Shown here: piece after piece, positions 1 to 6,626 of the stretch | Position numbering within the stretch: the stretch's first letter is position 1 | How the letters are laid out: each line of letters begins with the position of its first letter | Source: Acidobacteriota bacterium | GTDB lineage: Bacteria > Acidobacteriota > Terriglobia > Terriglobales > Acidobacteriaceae | DNA length: 6,836 nt | NCBI GenBank assembly: GCA_021799945.1 | Contig: JAJYZK010000141.1 | Coordinates: 1 to 6,836 of the forward strand | Direction: 5' to 3' | Notes under the pieces: model-generated | Database searches by the model: none | The model's input: only the letters and a program-made list of their open reading frames with translations | Told to the model about the DNA's origin: nothing | Translations under genes and position numbers: made by a program

Positions 1-2
1 AT

Positions 3-677
3 GGAGGGCCCTACTCAGGTCCAGGAATGGAAGGCGGTCCAGCCATGCAAGGTGGCCCAGGAATGCAGGGCGGCCCAGCCATGCAGGGTGGTCCTGCGAT
101 GCAGGGCGGTCCGGCGATGACCGGTGGCCAGGCGATGATGGGCGGTCCTCAGTCGGGGCCGCCGCCGGTGGTATCGTTAACCGCTCCCGCCGGGGCCCGG
201 GTGACGGTCATCATCTCCGAGCGGCTCAGCGCGAGCGGGAACAATGTGGGAGATGGATTTTCGGGGGTGCTGGCGGCTCCGCTGGAAACGGCCGGCGGCA
301 GGGTGGTCTTCCCCCGCCGAACGCACCTGGCCGGAAGGGTCGTGGCCGCCAAGGGTCTGGGCAGATTCAAGGGATCGGGGGCGCTGGGCATCGAGGTGAC
401 GGAGATTGGCGGAGTGCGGGCGCAGACCACCGAGTATGAGCGGGAAGCCAAGGGCCGGGGACGGCGGTCCGCGGCCTTTATTGGCGGCGGCGGCGGGGCC
501 GGCGCGCTCATCGGCGGTTTGGCCGGCGGCGGCCGCGGCGCGCTGATCGGCGGGGTCCTGGGGGCGGGCGGCGGCGCAGCCGGCGCGGCCTTCACCGGGG
601 ACAGGGACGTAGTCATACCTGCCGAGACTGTGGTCGACTTCCGCCTGACCGCTCCCCTTACCATCACCAGGAACTGA
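3..677 (+). CDS. Glycine-zipper protein with N-terminal GGPAMQ repeats (5'-partial)
   Basis: The reading frame is open to the left edge, so the true start is probably outside the window. The ATG at 27 lies inside the repeat array and has no well-spaced Shine-Dalgarno, so it is a poor start. Numbering from that ATG, residues 3-42 are near-perfect GGPAMQ hexapeptides and a Pro run follows. Residues 48-135 look like a small beta-rich domain (LTAPAGARVTVIISERLSAS, a GRVVFPRRTHLAGRVV stretch, then FKGSGALGIEVTEI). Residues 152-187 form a glycine zipper with repeated GxxxG spacing (ALIGG, GALIGG), and the protein closes with VVIPAETVVDFRL and a beta-type end. This order of 'tunable-value' beta domain, glycine zipper and PAET..DFRL end resembles conserved uncharacterised acidobacterial envelope proteins; that is from memory, not a search. 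Glycine zippers usually mediate membrane insertion or helix packing, so an envelope location is inferred. No enzyme motif is visible. The coding region is solid; the function is unknown. Confidence 0.8.
   Translation, partial: GGPYSGPGMEGGPAMQGGPGMQGGPAMQGGPAMQGGPAMTGGQAMMGGPQSGPPPVVSLTAPAGARVTVIISERLSASGNNVGDGFSGVLAAPLETAGGRVVFPRRTHLAGRVVAAKGLGRFKGSGALGIEVTEIGGVRAQTTEYEREAKGRGRRSAAFIGGGGGAGALIGGLAGGGRGALIGGVLGAGGGAAGAAFTGDRDVVIPAETVVDFRLTAPLTITRN
15..152 (+). repeat. 18-nt tandem repeat encoding GGPAMQ hexapeptides
   Basis: Successive in-frame 18-nt units begin at 33, 51, 69, 87, 105 and 123. They read GGPAMQ, GGPGMQ, GGPAMQ, GGPAMQ, GGPAMT and GGQAMM. They are flanked by degenerate units SGPGME (15-32) and GGPQSG (141-158). 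The third-position codon differences between units show that the array is not freshly duplicated, while the amino acids are kept. The array may continue left of the window (GGPY at 3-14). Confidence 0.9.
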
Positions 678-848
678 CCGAAACGAGGGAGAAGGCGGTG
701 CGCCCCCGAGACTGGCGGGGAATATGCAGAAGCGTCACCTGCCGTGGCGGCTCCGAACCCCGGATCTTCAAATCGGATCGCCAAATTCCCGCTCGCGCCC
801 TGGCGCCCAATCCGTTGCCCGTTGCGGGCTGCGCCGCGGCAGCGGAGA

Positions 849-877
849 TTGCGGGAATTCTCCGGCCTCGGGATAGT
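849..877 (+). promoter_or_regulatory. Weak sigma70-like promoter candidate upstream of the lipoprotein gene
   Basis: TTGCGG at 849-854 and GATAGT at 872-877 are separated by 17 bases, which would start transcription about 70 bases before the ATG at 953. Matches to the consensus hexamers are only 3/6 and 4/6, so this could be chance. The rest of the 678-952 spacer holds short GC-rich self-complementary stretches (such as GCTGC...GCAGC at about 827-842) but no hairpin with a T-run, so no terminator for the preceding gene is recognised. Confidence 0.2.
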
Positions 878-941
878 GAACTGCGCATCTCAATCAGGAA
901 CCAACCGGAAATCAACCAGGATTCCATCAGGATCGACGGTG

Positions 942-947
942 AGAGGA
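942..947 (+). promoter_or_regulatory. Ribosome binding site that decides the lipoprotein start
   Basis: AGAGGA ends 5 bases before the ATG at 953. Together with the lipoprotein signal peptide that begins exactly there, it supports 953 as the start rather than the in-frame GTG at 698. Confidence 0.6.
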
Positions 948-952
948 CTTCG

Positions 953-2464
953 ATGAAAGTTGCCAGGGATCCAGTCGCCGCCGCCGCTGCTCTGTTGACG
1001 ATCCTCTTGCTCTGCGGCTGCCCGACTCAGCAGAATCAGCCGGTGCTGGAATCGGTCAACGATCCCGCCGCCGGCAACGTGGCTCCCATGCCGGACGGCA
1101 ATCAATATGCTCCGGCCCCGGGCGAGCAGCCGTCCTATAGCCCCGCCGATCAGACCTACCCGCCTCAAGCCTACCCACCTCAGCCGAACCAGTCGGCTCC
1201 GCCCGGCGCAAGCGGGGATGCAGCCCCTGGCCCTGTCAACCCGGAATATGGGCCGGCCGGGCCGCCGCCCTACCTCGCGGCCGGGCCGAATCAGGGCTAC
1301 GGCAATCCGGGTGACGATGGTCCGGATGGCGACGATCAGGGATACGGGGACCAGGGCTACGACGACCAGGGCTACGGGGACCAGCCCTACGACGACCAGG
1401 ACTACGACGACTACGGGAACGACGACTACCAGGCGCCTCCGGGCGCCTATGCGCCGGCGCCGCCGCCTCCACTCCCCGAGTACGAACAGCCGCCCTGCCC
1501 GGGAGACGGCTACCTTTGGACGCCCGGATTCTGGGCCTACGATCCGGACGGTTATTACTGGACGCCAGGCGCCTGGGTGATGCCCCCATTTCTCGGCGCC
1601 CTCTGGACTCCCGGCTATTGGTCGCTGTTCGGGGCGTCCTTTGCCTTCCATCCCGGCTACTGGGGCCCCTATATCGGATTCTATGGCGGCATTCCTTACG
1701 GCTTCGGCTACACGGGGGAAGGCTACCAGGGAGGGTACTGGAACCACGACAATTTCTTCTACAACACGACGGTGAACAACATCCAGAACACGCGCATCAC
1801 CAATATTTATCGGCGAAACGTGATCGGCAACAATGTCGGCTTCAACCGCATGAGCTATAACGGTCCCGGTGGAGTGCAGGCGCGGCCAACCCTGGCCGAT
1901 ATTGCCGCCGCCCGGGCCCCGCACGTGCCGGCAATGTCCCAGCAGGTGGAGCAGCAGCGGCTGGCGGCGAACAACCCGGCGCAATTCGCCTCGGTCAATC
2001 ATGGTCGCCCGGCGCTCCTGGCCTCGCAGCGTCCCTTGGCGGCTGACCGGAATATTCGCGCTCCCCGTGCGCAGGCCGTCCGCGCATCGTTGCAGGGGAC
2101 GGCGCGCCGCTTCGCGCCGCAGCAGGCGCAGCGGGCGATGCCGACCCCGGGAATGGGATCTCCCGGAGGACGTTACCAGGCTCCCACCGCCCGCTACGGG
2201 CAGCCAAGGATGCAGGCCGGCCCGACCTCGGGCCCGGCCCGGAACTATCAGCAGCAATACGGAAGAGCCGCCGCAGGGCCCAGCTCATTCCGGCAGCCAC
2301 AACCGATGCAGAACCGGCAATCTCCGCAGCATTTCGCGCCGCAGCAGCAGTTCCGCCCCCAGCAACCGCAGCAACAGTTTCGGCCGCAGCAGCCGAGAAT
2401 GGATTTCCGGCCGCAGCAGCAGTTCCGGTCGGCGCCTCGTCCCAGCTTTCCCAGGCCCCGATAG
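953..2464 (+). CDS. WXXGXW (YXWGXW) repeat lipoprotein with acidic and Gln-rich low-complexity arms
   Basis: This is a 503-aa predicted lipoprotein. The N-terminus is MKVARDP, a hydrophobic stretch (residues 8-20) and the lipobox L20-C21-G22-C23, so C23 is the likely lipidated residue. Residues 24-113 are Pro/Gln-rich linker. Residues 129-160 form an acidic Tyr-Asp-Gln pentapeptide array. After a polyproline stretch, residues 187-237 carry three exact WXXGXW copies (W189-W194, W203-W208, W218-W223) and a fourth with Phe for the first Trp (F232-W237). An Asn-rich segment (267-304) ends in SYNGPGGVQARPT, and ASVNHGRPA follows at 347-354. Residues 385-503 are Gln/Arg/Pro-rich, strongly basic and predicted disordered. 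The Trp repeats, the YNG..GG.ARPT motif and the NHGRPA motif match a family common in Acidobacteria and some Proteobacteria whose function is unknown. Anchoring in the envelope is inferred. An in-frame GTG at 698 would bury the signal peptide and is less likely. dinB follows 39 bp downstream. Confidence 0.88.
   Translation: MKVARDPVAAAAALLTILLLCGCPTQQNQPVLESVNDPAAGNVAPMPDGNQYAPAPGEQPSYSPADQTYPPQAYPPQPNQSAPPGASGDAAPGPVNPEYGPAGPPPYLAAGPNQGYGNPGDDGPDGDDQGYGDQGYDDQGYGDQPYDDQDYDDYGNDDYQAPPGAYAPAPPPPLPEYEQPPCPGDGYLWTPGFWAYDPDGYYWTPGAWVMPPFLGALWTPGYWSLFGASFAFHPGYWGPYIGFYGGIPYGFGYTGEGYQGGYWNHDNFFYNTTVNNIQNTRITNIYRRNVIGNNVGFNRMSYNGPGGVQARPTLADIAAARAPHVPAMSQQVEQQRLAANNPAQFASVNHGRPALLASQRPLAADRNIRAPRAQAVRASLQGTARRFAPQQAQRAMPTPGMGSPGGRYQAPTARYGQPRMQAGPTSGPARNYQQQYGRAAAGPSSFRQPQPMQNRQSPQHFAPQQQFRPQQPQQQFRPQQPRMDFRPQQQFRSAPRPSFPRPR
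1337..1432 (+). repeat. 15-nt tandem repeat encoding QGY[G/D]D pentapeptides
   Basis: The units are QGYGD, QGYDD, QGYGD, QPYDD, QDYDD and YGNDD (residues 129-158 of the lipoprotein). Only Tyr, Asp, Gln, Gly, Pro and Asn are used, so the segment is strongly acidic and aromatic. It lies between the Pro/Gln linker and the WXXGXW core. The Asp-rich character also creates a long Val-rich antisense open frame that is only a shadow. Confidence 0.85.
1511..1663 (+). repeat. WXXGXW motif cluster
   Basis: Three WTPG[F/A/Y]W motifs at 14-15 residue spacing are followed by FHPGYW, the degenerate fourth copy, within residues 187-237 of the lipoprotein. Aromatic and glycine-rich connecting segments continue to about residue 263. 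This is the part of the protein that identifies the family. Confidence 0.85.
2330..2428 (+). repeat. FRPQQ-type Gln/Arg/Pro repeat tail
   Basis: Residues 460-492 of the lipoprotein repeat QQQFRPQQP with variations (FAPQQQ, FRPQQPQQQ, FRPQQPRMD, FRPQQQ). The DNA shows matching cagcagcag and ttccg[g/c]cc blocks, consistent with expansion by slippage or unequal exchange. The tail has Arg and no acidic residue except one Asp. Confidence 0.8.
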
Positions 2465-2503
2465 CTACGGCGGTTATCTGCCGGTCACTCCATACTGACT
2501 AAT

Positions 2504-3577
2504 ATGGCTGCCAGCATGGACCAGCGCAAAATCGTTCACGTGGACATGGACGCCTTCTACGCGTCGGTGGAACAGCGTGACGATCCCCGGCTCCGTGGAA
2601 GGCCGGTCATCGTCGCCTGGCGAGGCCCCCGATCGGTGGTCTGCGCGGCCTCCTACGAGGCCCGGCGATTTGGCGTTCGCTCGGCCATGCCCGCGGTTCG
2701 CGCCGAGCGCCTTTGCCCGCAGGCTGTTTTCGTTCCTCCGGACTTTCCGCGCTATCGCTCCGTCTCCCGCGCCGTGCGCGAAATCCTGCTGCTTCATACC
2801 GACCTGATCGAGCCCCTTTCGCTGGATGAGGCCTACCTCGACGTCACCCACAATCGAACCGGCCTGCCCACCGCGACCCAGGTGGCCCAGGCGATCCGGC
2901 GGCGGATTCGGGAGGAGCTTCATCTCACGGCCTCCGCCGGCGTCGCGCCGAACAAGTTTCTGGCCAAAATCGCCTCCGACTGGCGCAAGCCGGATGGGCT
3001 GTTTGTGATCCGGCCCGGCGATCTCTCACGGTTTCTGCCTCCCCTTCCCGTTGCCCGCATCCCTGGGGTGGGCAAGGTGACGGGAGAGCGTTTGCGGCAG
3101 ATGGGCGTCGTGACGGCCGGCGACCTGCAGCGCCTGGAGTTGTCCCTTCTGGATGCGCAATTCGGGCGCTATGGCGCCACCCTCTACCGGTATGCCCGGG
3201 GCATCGACAACAGGGACGTGCTCACCGGCAGAGCGACGAAATCCATCTCGGCGGAGGATACTCTGGAGCGGGATGTTGGGCTCTCGGAGACCGGGGATCG
3301 GATCGGTCGTCTCGCGGAGAAAGTCTGGAACGCCTACTGTAAGGAAGGACGCCAGGCCCGCACGGTCGTGCTCAAGCTGAAAACCAGCGAATTTCAGGTG
3401 CTTACCCGCAGCCTTACTCCGGCTTCCCCTCCCTCGTCCCGAGAAGAGCTGGCGGCGATCGCCTGTCGGCTCCGGGAGCGGGTCTCGCTGGGGCCGGCGC
3501 AGCGCTTCCGCCTGGTCGGGGTGGGTCTGACCAACTTCCGGGAGGCCGACGATCTACAGGCGGAGCTCTTCAAGTGA
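2504..3577 (+). CDS. dinB: DNA polymerase IV (Y-family translesion polymerase)
   Basis: This 357-aa protein has about the usual DinB length and all expected parts. It copies damaged DNA with low fidelity and without proofreading, in the cytoplasm. HVDMDAFYASVE (residues 12-23) holds metal ligand D14 and the steric-gate position Y19, where E. coli DinB has Phe. The finger segment SYEARRFGVRSAMP (50-63) contains the Y51/R54 pair that contacts the incoming nucleotide in this family. SLDEAYLD (106-113) holds the catalytic D108-E109. A helix-hairpin-helix, IPGVGKVTGERL, is at 186-197, and the little finger starts around 242 (KSISAEDTLERDV). The C-terminus ends QAELFK, a QxxLF beta-clamp binding motif at 352-356. 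Two starts are possible: ATG 2504 or ATG 2516, the latter giving MDQRKIVHVDMD, closer to E. coli DinB; neither has a convincing Shine-Dalgarno. I see no SOS box in the 39-bp gap before it, so it may be co-transcribed with the lipoprotein gene. No catalytic residue is missing. Confidence 0.96.
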   Translation: MAASMDQRKIVHVDMDAFYASVEQRDDPRLRGRPVIVAWRGPRSVVCAASYEARRFGVRSAMPAVRAERLCPQAVFVPPDFPRYRSVSRAVREILLLHTDLIEPLSLDEAYLDVTHNRTGLPTATQVAQAIRRRIREELHLTASAGVAPNKFLAKIASDWRKPDGLFVIRPGDLSRFLPPLPVARIPGVGKVTGERLRQMGVVTAGDLQRLELSLLDAQFGRYGATLYRYARGIDNRDVLTGRATKSISAEDTLERDVGLSETGDRIGRLAEKVWNAYCKEGRQARTVVLKLKTSEFQVLTRSLTPASPPSSREELAAIACRLRERVSLGPAQRFRLVGVGLTNFREADDLQAELFK

Positions 3578-3586
3578 AGCAGCCGC

Positions 3587-3608
3587 GGCCGGAGGGGGTG
3601 TGCCGGCC
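3587..3608. terminator. Weak bidirectional hairpin between convergent dinB and receptor genes
   Basis: GGCCGG (3587-3592) pairs with CCGGCC (3603-3608) around a 10-nt loop, in the 36-bp gap where the two genes end facing each other. Placement suits a shared terminator. The stem is only 6 bp and no T-run follows on either strand, so it is not a convincing intrinsic terminator. Confidence 0.25.
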
Positions 3609-3613
3609 ATCTA

Positions 3614-6487
3614 CTAAAAGTTGAAGACCGACTGAAAGAAAATGCTGCGGTTTCCGGCCGTCGGCGGACCGAAGAACCCTCCGGCCAGAGCCTGCGACTG
3701 ACCGAACAGGGGCGAGGTCAGAGTGCCGTTTTCCGGGGCCAGGTTTTCGTGATTCAGGATGTTGGCTCCGTAGGCGGACAAAGTCAGGCTGTAGCGGCGG
3801 GCCACACCCTGATCCAATGGACCCGGACCGCCCCGGTTTCCGCTCAAGCCCCCGGGCCCGATGCCGCCGCCGCGCGGACCGCGCGGACCGCCGCCCATCC
3901 TGGGTCCGCCCACTTTCCGGCCCAGGCCGATGACCTTGCTGACGCGCATGTTGACGTTGAAGTTGGTGGGCCCGGTGCCGAGGCCATGGGGGATGATCTT
4001 TTCATTGCGGCCGAAAGGCGTCGTATCCAGGCATCCGAAGAGCCGGGTCTGCACCACTCCGGATTCGCTGCAGCTTGCGGCTTCGGTGGGCCGGGCGTTG
4101 AACTGATTGTTGCTGGTCAGATCGCTTCCGATGGTGATGTTGTACGGCGTGCCCGAGTTGAACCCGAGAAAGGGAGTGATGGAAATGGCGTACGGGGCCA
4201 TGAAATTGCCGAGAATCACGAAGCGGTTCGTGATGTCGAACCTCGATCTTCCATAGTCGAGGCCGGGCTTCTGGGAGACCGATGGGACCGAAGTGACTCC
4301 ATTTGTGTCGCCATATGCGTGGTTATACATATAGAAGGTGAAAAAACTCATACGTCTGTAGACGGCCCGGCCGGAGGCAATGAGTTCACTCTGCTTGTAC
4401 ACCCCGCCGGACTGATATTGGAGGTTATTGACCGTTGCGGCAGGCAGGGGCGCATTGGGATAAATGTCCTGGTCCGCGGTCGCGAAGGCCGGAGCTCCGA
4501 TGTTATCGGTCAGGTACTGGTGCGCTCCCTGTCCATAGATATAAGTTACGTTGCCGGTAATCCGCTTAGCGATCTGGCGATCGACTCCGATGGCCCCCTG
4601 CATGTCGACGGCCGCGTGAAAATGAGGATCGACGGAGTACAAAGTAGGCGCCGTACTGGTGGAGAATGTCGCGGTTGAAGTCACCGGGTAGGTGGGATTC
4701 GTGACCGTGGCGACCTTCTGGTTGACCCCGTTCTGGTGAATGGCCTGGATCACATAAGGAGTGCCGGCGTTCGATCCGAAGCTGTTGGGAACATTCCAGC
4801 GCTCATAGAACCAGCCGTAGCCCGCGCGCAGCACCGTTTTCGCCGGCTTATTGCGCCCATGGCCGTCCAGCGCATAGGCAAAGGACAGCCGGGGCGCCCA
4901 GTCGCTCTTGTCATTGATCCAATTCTGCGTCTCCCAGCGAAGTCCGTAACTGAAAGTCAAGCGCGGGTTCACCTTCCAGTCGTCCTGGTAGAATAGGGCC
5001 CCATCGAAAAGAATGGCGCGCGCCGTGTAAACTTTCACGTTTGTCACCTGATAGAGCTGAGGGGCTTTTTTCAGGTACGCGGAAGGGGATTGGAAGATAT
5101 ATTCTCCGTTGGTTCCCCCGTTGGTGTAGTTCACATCGCTATAGGCGCGCAGCCGCGTGCCGAAACTCAGCGAGTGGGCTCCTTCCACCCCGGAAAAATA
5201 GTTCTGCAGCTCGTAGATGTTCTGGTCATCGCGCACCGTGCCCCCGTTATTGCCGCCATCGGTAAAGGCGCCCTGCACCAGAACCGTGGGCGTAATGTTC
5301 ACGGGAATATTCTGGAAGTGGAAGCGCCGATATTGAAAGCGGATATCGTCGACCAGGTTCTTGCTCAATAGCAAGCTGTCGCTGGCCTGCACCGTGTTCT
5401 CCAGGCTGAGGCTGTTGGTGGCCTGCGACGGAAGAGCCGATTGGCCGACGCCGCCATTTGTGGTGACCGCGCGGAAGAAGTCGTAGCGCACCGTCAGGGT
5501 GTTCGAGGCGCCCAGTTGCAGATCGATACGCGGGCTGACGTCGATGCGCGAGCTGGGATTCGGATAGGGTTCGTTGGTCAGTGTCCCCGCCGTATTGAGC
5601 GCGGTGATGCTCGTTGGATCGACCGCGTCCACGACGCTCACATTCTGATTATCGCGCGCGAATTCGCTGACGAAGAATGAGGCGTTTTTGGAGAGCGGGC
5701 CGCCCACGCCGCCCATGATGTTGTAAGAGTAATAGGGCGGTTCATGCACTTGCAGGATCGGGTTTTGGGCGTTGAAGGGCGAATCGTTGCCGCGAGCTTC
5801 AATCTGCCCGTGCAGTTTATCCGTGCCGGGCTTGGTGAAGATCTCAATGCGGCCATACCCGAGGCGGTCGAACTCCGCGGAGAAGGGATTCTGATTTACG
5901 CGGATCTCGCGGATGGAGGATTTGGGAGGGATCTGGCCGCCGGTGAAACCGTCGATGTAAATTTCGCCTCCGTTGGGTCCCGCCGCCGGTCCGGCCAGGG
6001 CCTGCAGTTCGCTTTCCAGCTCATCCGGATCGTCGGAGAGCGCATCCAGATCTTTGCCGGTGATCACGATCGAATTGGCGTTCGCATCGGCGCTGGTGCC
6101 TACGGTAGGGGCTTCGGCGTTCACCTGCACCTGCTGCTGCTCCACTTCGATTTGCAAGGGGAGATTCAGAGACTTGATCTGGCCCGCAGTCAGAGTCACG
6201 GTTGCGGTATAGGTGGCGAAACCGGCGCTCGCAGCCGATACTGTGTACGACCCGGGGGCGAGCCCGCGGATTTGATATGCGCCGGAATCGTCCGCCGTGA
6301 CCGTGGAGGATTTGCCCCTGGACGAGGTGATGGAAATCTGGGCCTGAGGAATCACGGCTCCGCTCGGATCCATGACCTGACCGCGCAGGCCGCTGGACCC
6401 GCCGGCGCCCTGTCCCAGAGCCGCCTGCGGCGCGAAGATAAGACCAACCAAGGCAGCGACGAAAAGAAAAAAGTATAGAGATTTCAT
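3614..6487 (-). CDS. TonB-dependent receptor with N-terminal carboxypeptidase-regulatory-like domain (Oar-like)
   Basis: This 957-aa outer-membrane receptor starts at the ATG at 6487-6485, because a signal peptide begins there (MKSLYFFLFVAALVGLIF, likely cut after A23-L24-G25). The open frame extends 34 codons further upstream but that part would bury the signal. Residues about 34-112 (GLRGQVMDPSGAVIPQAQIS, then GAYQIRGLAPGSYTVSA) are a carboxypeptidase-regulatory-like beta sandwich. Residues about 120-225 are the plug, including GEIYIDGFTGGQIPPKSSIR and the conserved NQNPFSAEFDRLGYGRIEI. The rest is a beta-barrel of alternating aromatic strands (e.g. TVRYDFFRA, FSYGLRWETQ), ending in FQSVFNF; the terminal Phe is the usual barrel-assembly signal. 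I cannot identify a clear TonB box. Such receptors import large substrates (glycans, peptides) with TonB-ExbBD; the substrate is unknown and no substrate-binding lipoprotein or hydrolase is adjacent. The only two cysteines are C806 and C819. Residues 860-890 are Gly/Pro/Arg-rich. Translation ends in two consecutive stops (TAGTAG). Confidence 0.95.
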   Translation of the reverse strand: MKSLYFFLFVAALVGLIFAPQAALGQGAGGSSGLRGQVMDPSGAVIPQAQISITSSRGKSSTVTADDSGAYQIRGLAPGSYTVSAASAGFATYTATVTLTAGQIKSLNLPLQIEVEQQQVQVNAEAPTVGTSADANANSIVITGKDLDALSDDPDELESELQALAGPAAGPNGGEIYIDGFTGGQIPPKSSIREIRVNQNPFSAEFDRLGYGRIEIFTKPGTDKLHGQIEARGNDSPFNAQNPILQVHEPPYYSYNIMGGVGGPLSKNASFFVSEFARDNQNVSVVDAVDPTSITALNTAGTLTNEPYPNPSSRIDVSPRIDLQLGASNTLTVRYDFFRAVTTNGGVGQSALPSQATNSLSLENTVQASDSLLLSKNLVDDIRFQYRRFHFQNIPVNITPTVLVQGAFTDGGNNGGTVRDDQNIYELQNYFSGVEGAHSLSFGTRLRAYSDVNYTNGGTNGEYIFQSPSAYLKKAPQLYQVTNVKVYTARAILFDGALFYQDDWKVNPRLTFSYGLRWETQNWINDKSDWAPRLSFAYALDGHGRNKPAKTVLRAGYGWFYERWNVPNSFGSNAGTPYVIQAIHQNGVNQKVATVTNPTYPVTSTATFSTSTAPTLYSVDPHFHAAVDMQGAIGVDRQIAKRITGNVTYIYGQGAHQYLTDNIGAPAFATADQDIYPNAPLPAATVNNLQYQSGGVYKQSELIASGRAVYRRMSFFTFYMYNHAYGDTNGVTSVPSVSQKPGLDYGRSRFDITNRFVILGNFMAPYAISITPFLGFNSGTPYNITIGSDLTSNNQFNARPTEAASCSESGVVQTRLFGCLDTTPFGRNEKIIPHGLGTGPTNFNVNMRVSKVIGLGRKVGGPRMGGGPRGPRGGGIGPGGLSGNRGGPGPLDQGVARRYSLTLSAYGANILNHENLAPENGTLTSPLFGQSQALAGGFFGPPTAGNRSIFFQSVFNF
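3818..3910 (-). repeat. Gly/Pro/Arg low-complexity insert in the receptor barrel
   Basis: Receptor residues about 860-890 contain GGPRMGGGPRGPRGGG followed by more Gly/Pro, between the strand NFNVNMRVSKVIGLG and the strand RRYSLTLSAYG. By position this is one inter-strand segment of the last barrel hairpins; whether it faces outward or the periplasm is not decided here. The DNA has short ggtccgcgc repeats that could expand by slippage. Confidence 0.7.
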
Positions 6488-6514
6488 CGTTTTTGTGCTT
6501 GTATCCAACAAGGT

Positions 6515-6542
6515 TCCATAAATGAGTTTTCGGAAATGCAAA
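6515..6542 (-). promoter_or_regulatory. Weak sigma70-like promoter candidate for the receptor gene
   Basis: On the minus strand TTTGCA (6542-6537) and TATGGA (6520-6515) are 16 bases apart, in an AT-richer stretch unlike its GC-rich surroundings. The expected transcript start would be about 20 bases before the ATG at 6487. Matches are 4/6 and 3/6. No good Shine-Dalgarno is seen; TTGGA lies about 15 bases before the ATG. Confidence 0.25.
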
Positions 6543-6558
6543 ATTGCGAAAGCGCGCC

Positions 6559-6588
6559 TGCCGGCGGACACCTCCGATGCCGCCGGCA
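6559..6588. other. GC-rich 9-bp hairpin upstream of the receptor gene
   Basis: TGCCGGCGG (6559-6567) pairs perfectly with CCGCCGGCA (6580-6588) around a 12-nt loop; after one mismatch two more pairs form. On the minus strand it lies 72 bases before the receptor ATG, upstream of the promoter candidate, with a short T-run (5 of 8 bases T) about 12-15 bases after the stem. It could be a terminator of a gene entering from the right, an operator-like palindrome, or chance in GC-rich DNA. Confidence 0.35.
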
Positions 6589-6626
6589 AGCTGCGCCGGG
6601 CAAGGGATGGATGCCCATCGATTGGG

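Noticed and set aside
15..152. Tandem repeat array considered as a CRISPR array
   Set aside because: The units are 18 nt, contiguous, in frame and without spacers, so this is a coding repeat.
149..784. 211-codon minus-strand open frame opposite the first gene
   Set aside because: The Pro/Ala-rich translation is the complement of the glycine zipper and no family features are seen; the plus frame is clearly coding.
890..2257. 455-codon minus-strand open frame opposite the lipoprotein gene
   Set aside because: It is a GC-rich antisense shadow. Its Val-rich stretch is the complement of the Asp/Tyr repeat, it has no recognisable domain, and the plus-strand protein has a lipobox and family motifs.
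2474..2923. 149-codon minus-strand open frame opposite the start of dinB
   Set aside because: The sense frame contains all catalytic motifs of DinB in this stretch.
3587..3608. Gap between dinB and the receptor gene considered for a small RNA or strong terminator
   Set aside because: Only 36 bp, a 6-bp stem and no T-run; kept only as a low-confidence terminator candidate.
3749..4678. 309-codon plus-strand open frame opposite the receptor C-terminal barrel
   Set aside because: It is a shadow of the barrel-coding frame, which continues unbroken to a terminal Phe.
5744..6478. 244-codon plus-strand open frame opposite the receptor N-terminus
   Set aside because: The receptor frame has a signal peptide, regulatory-like domain and plug here. 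The antisense frame shows no domain or ribosome-binding site.
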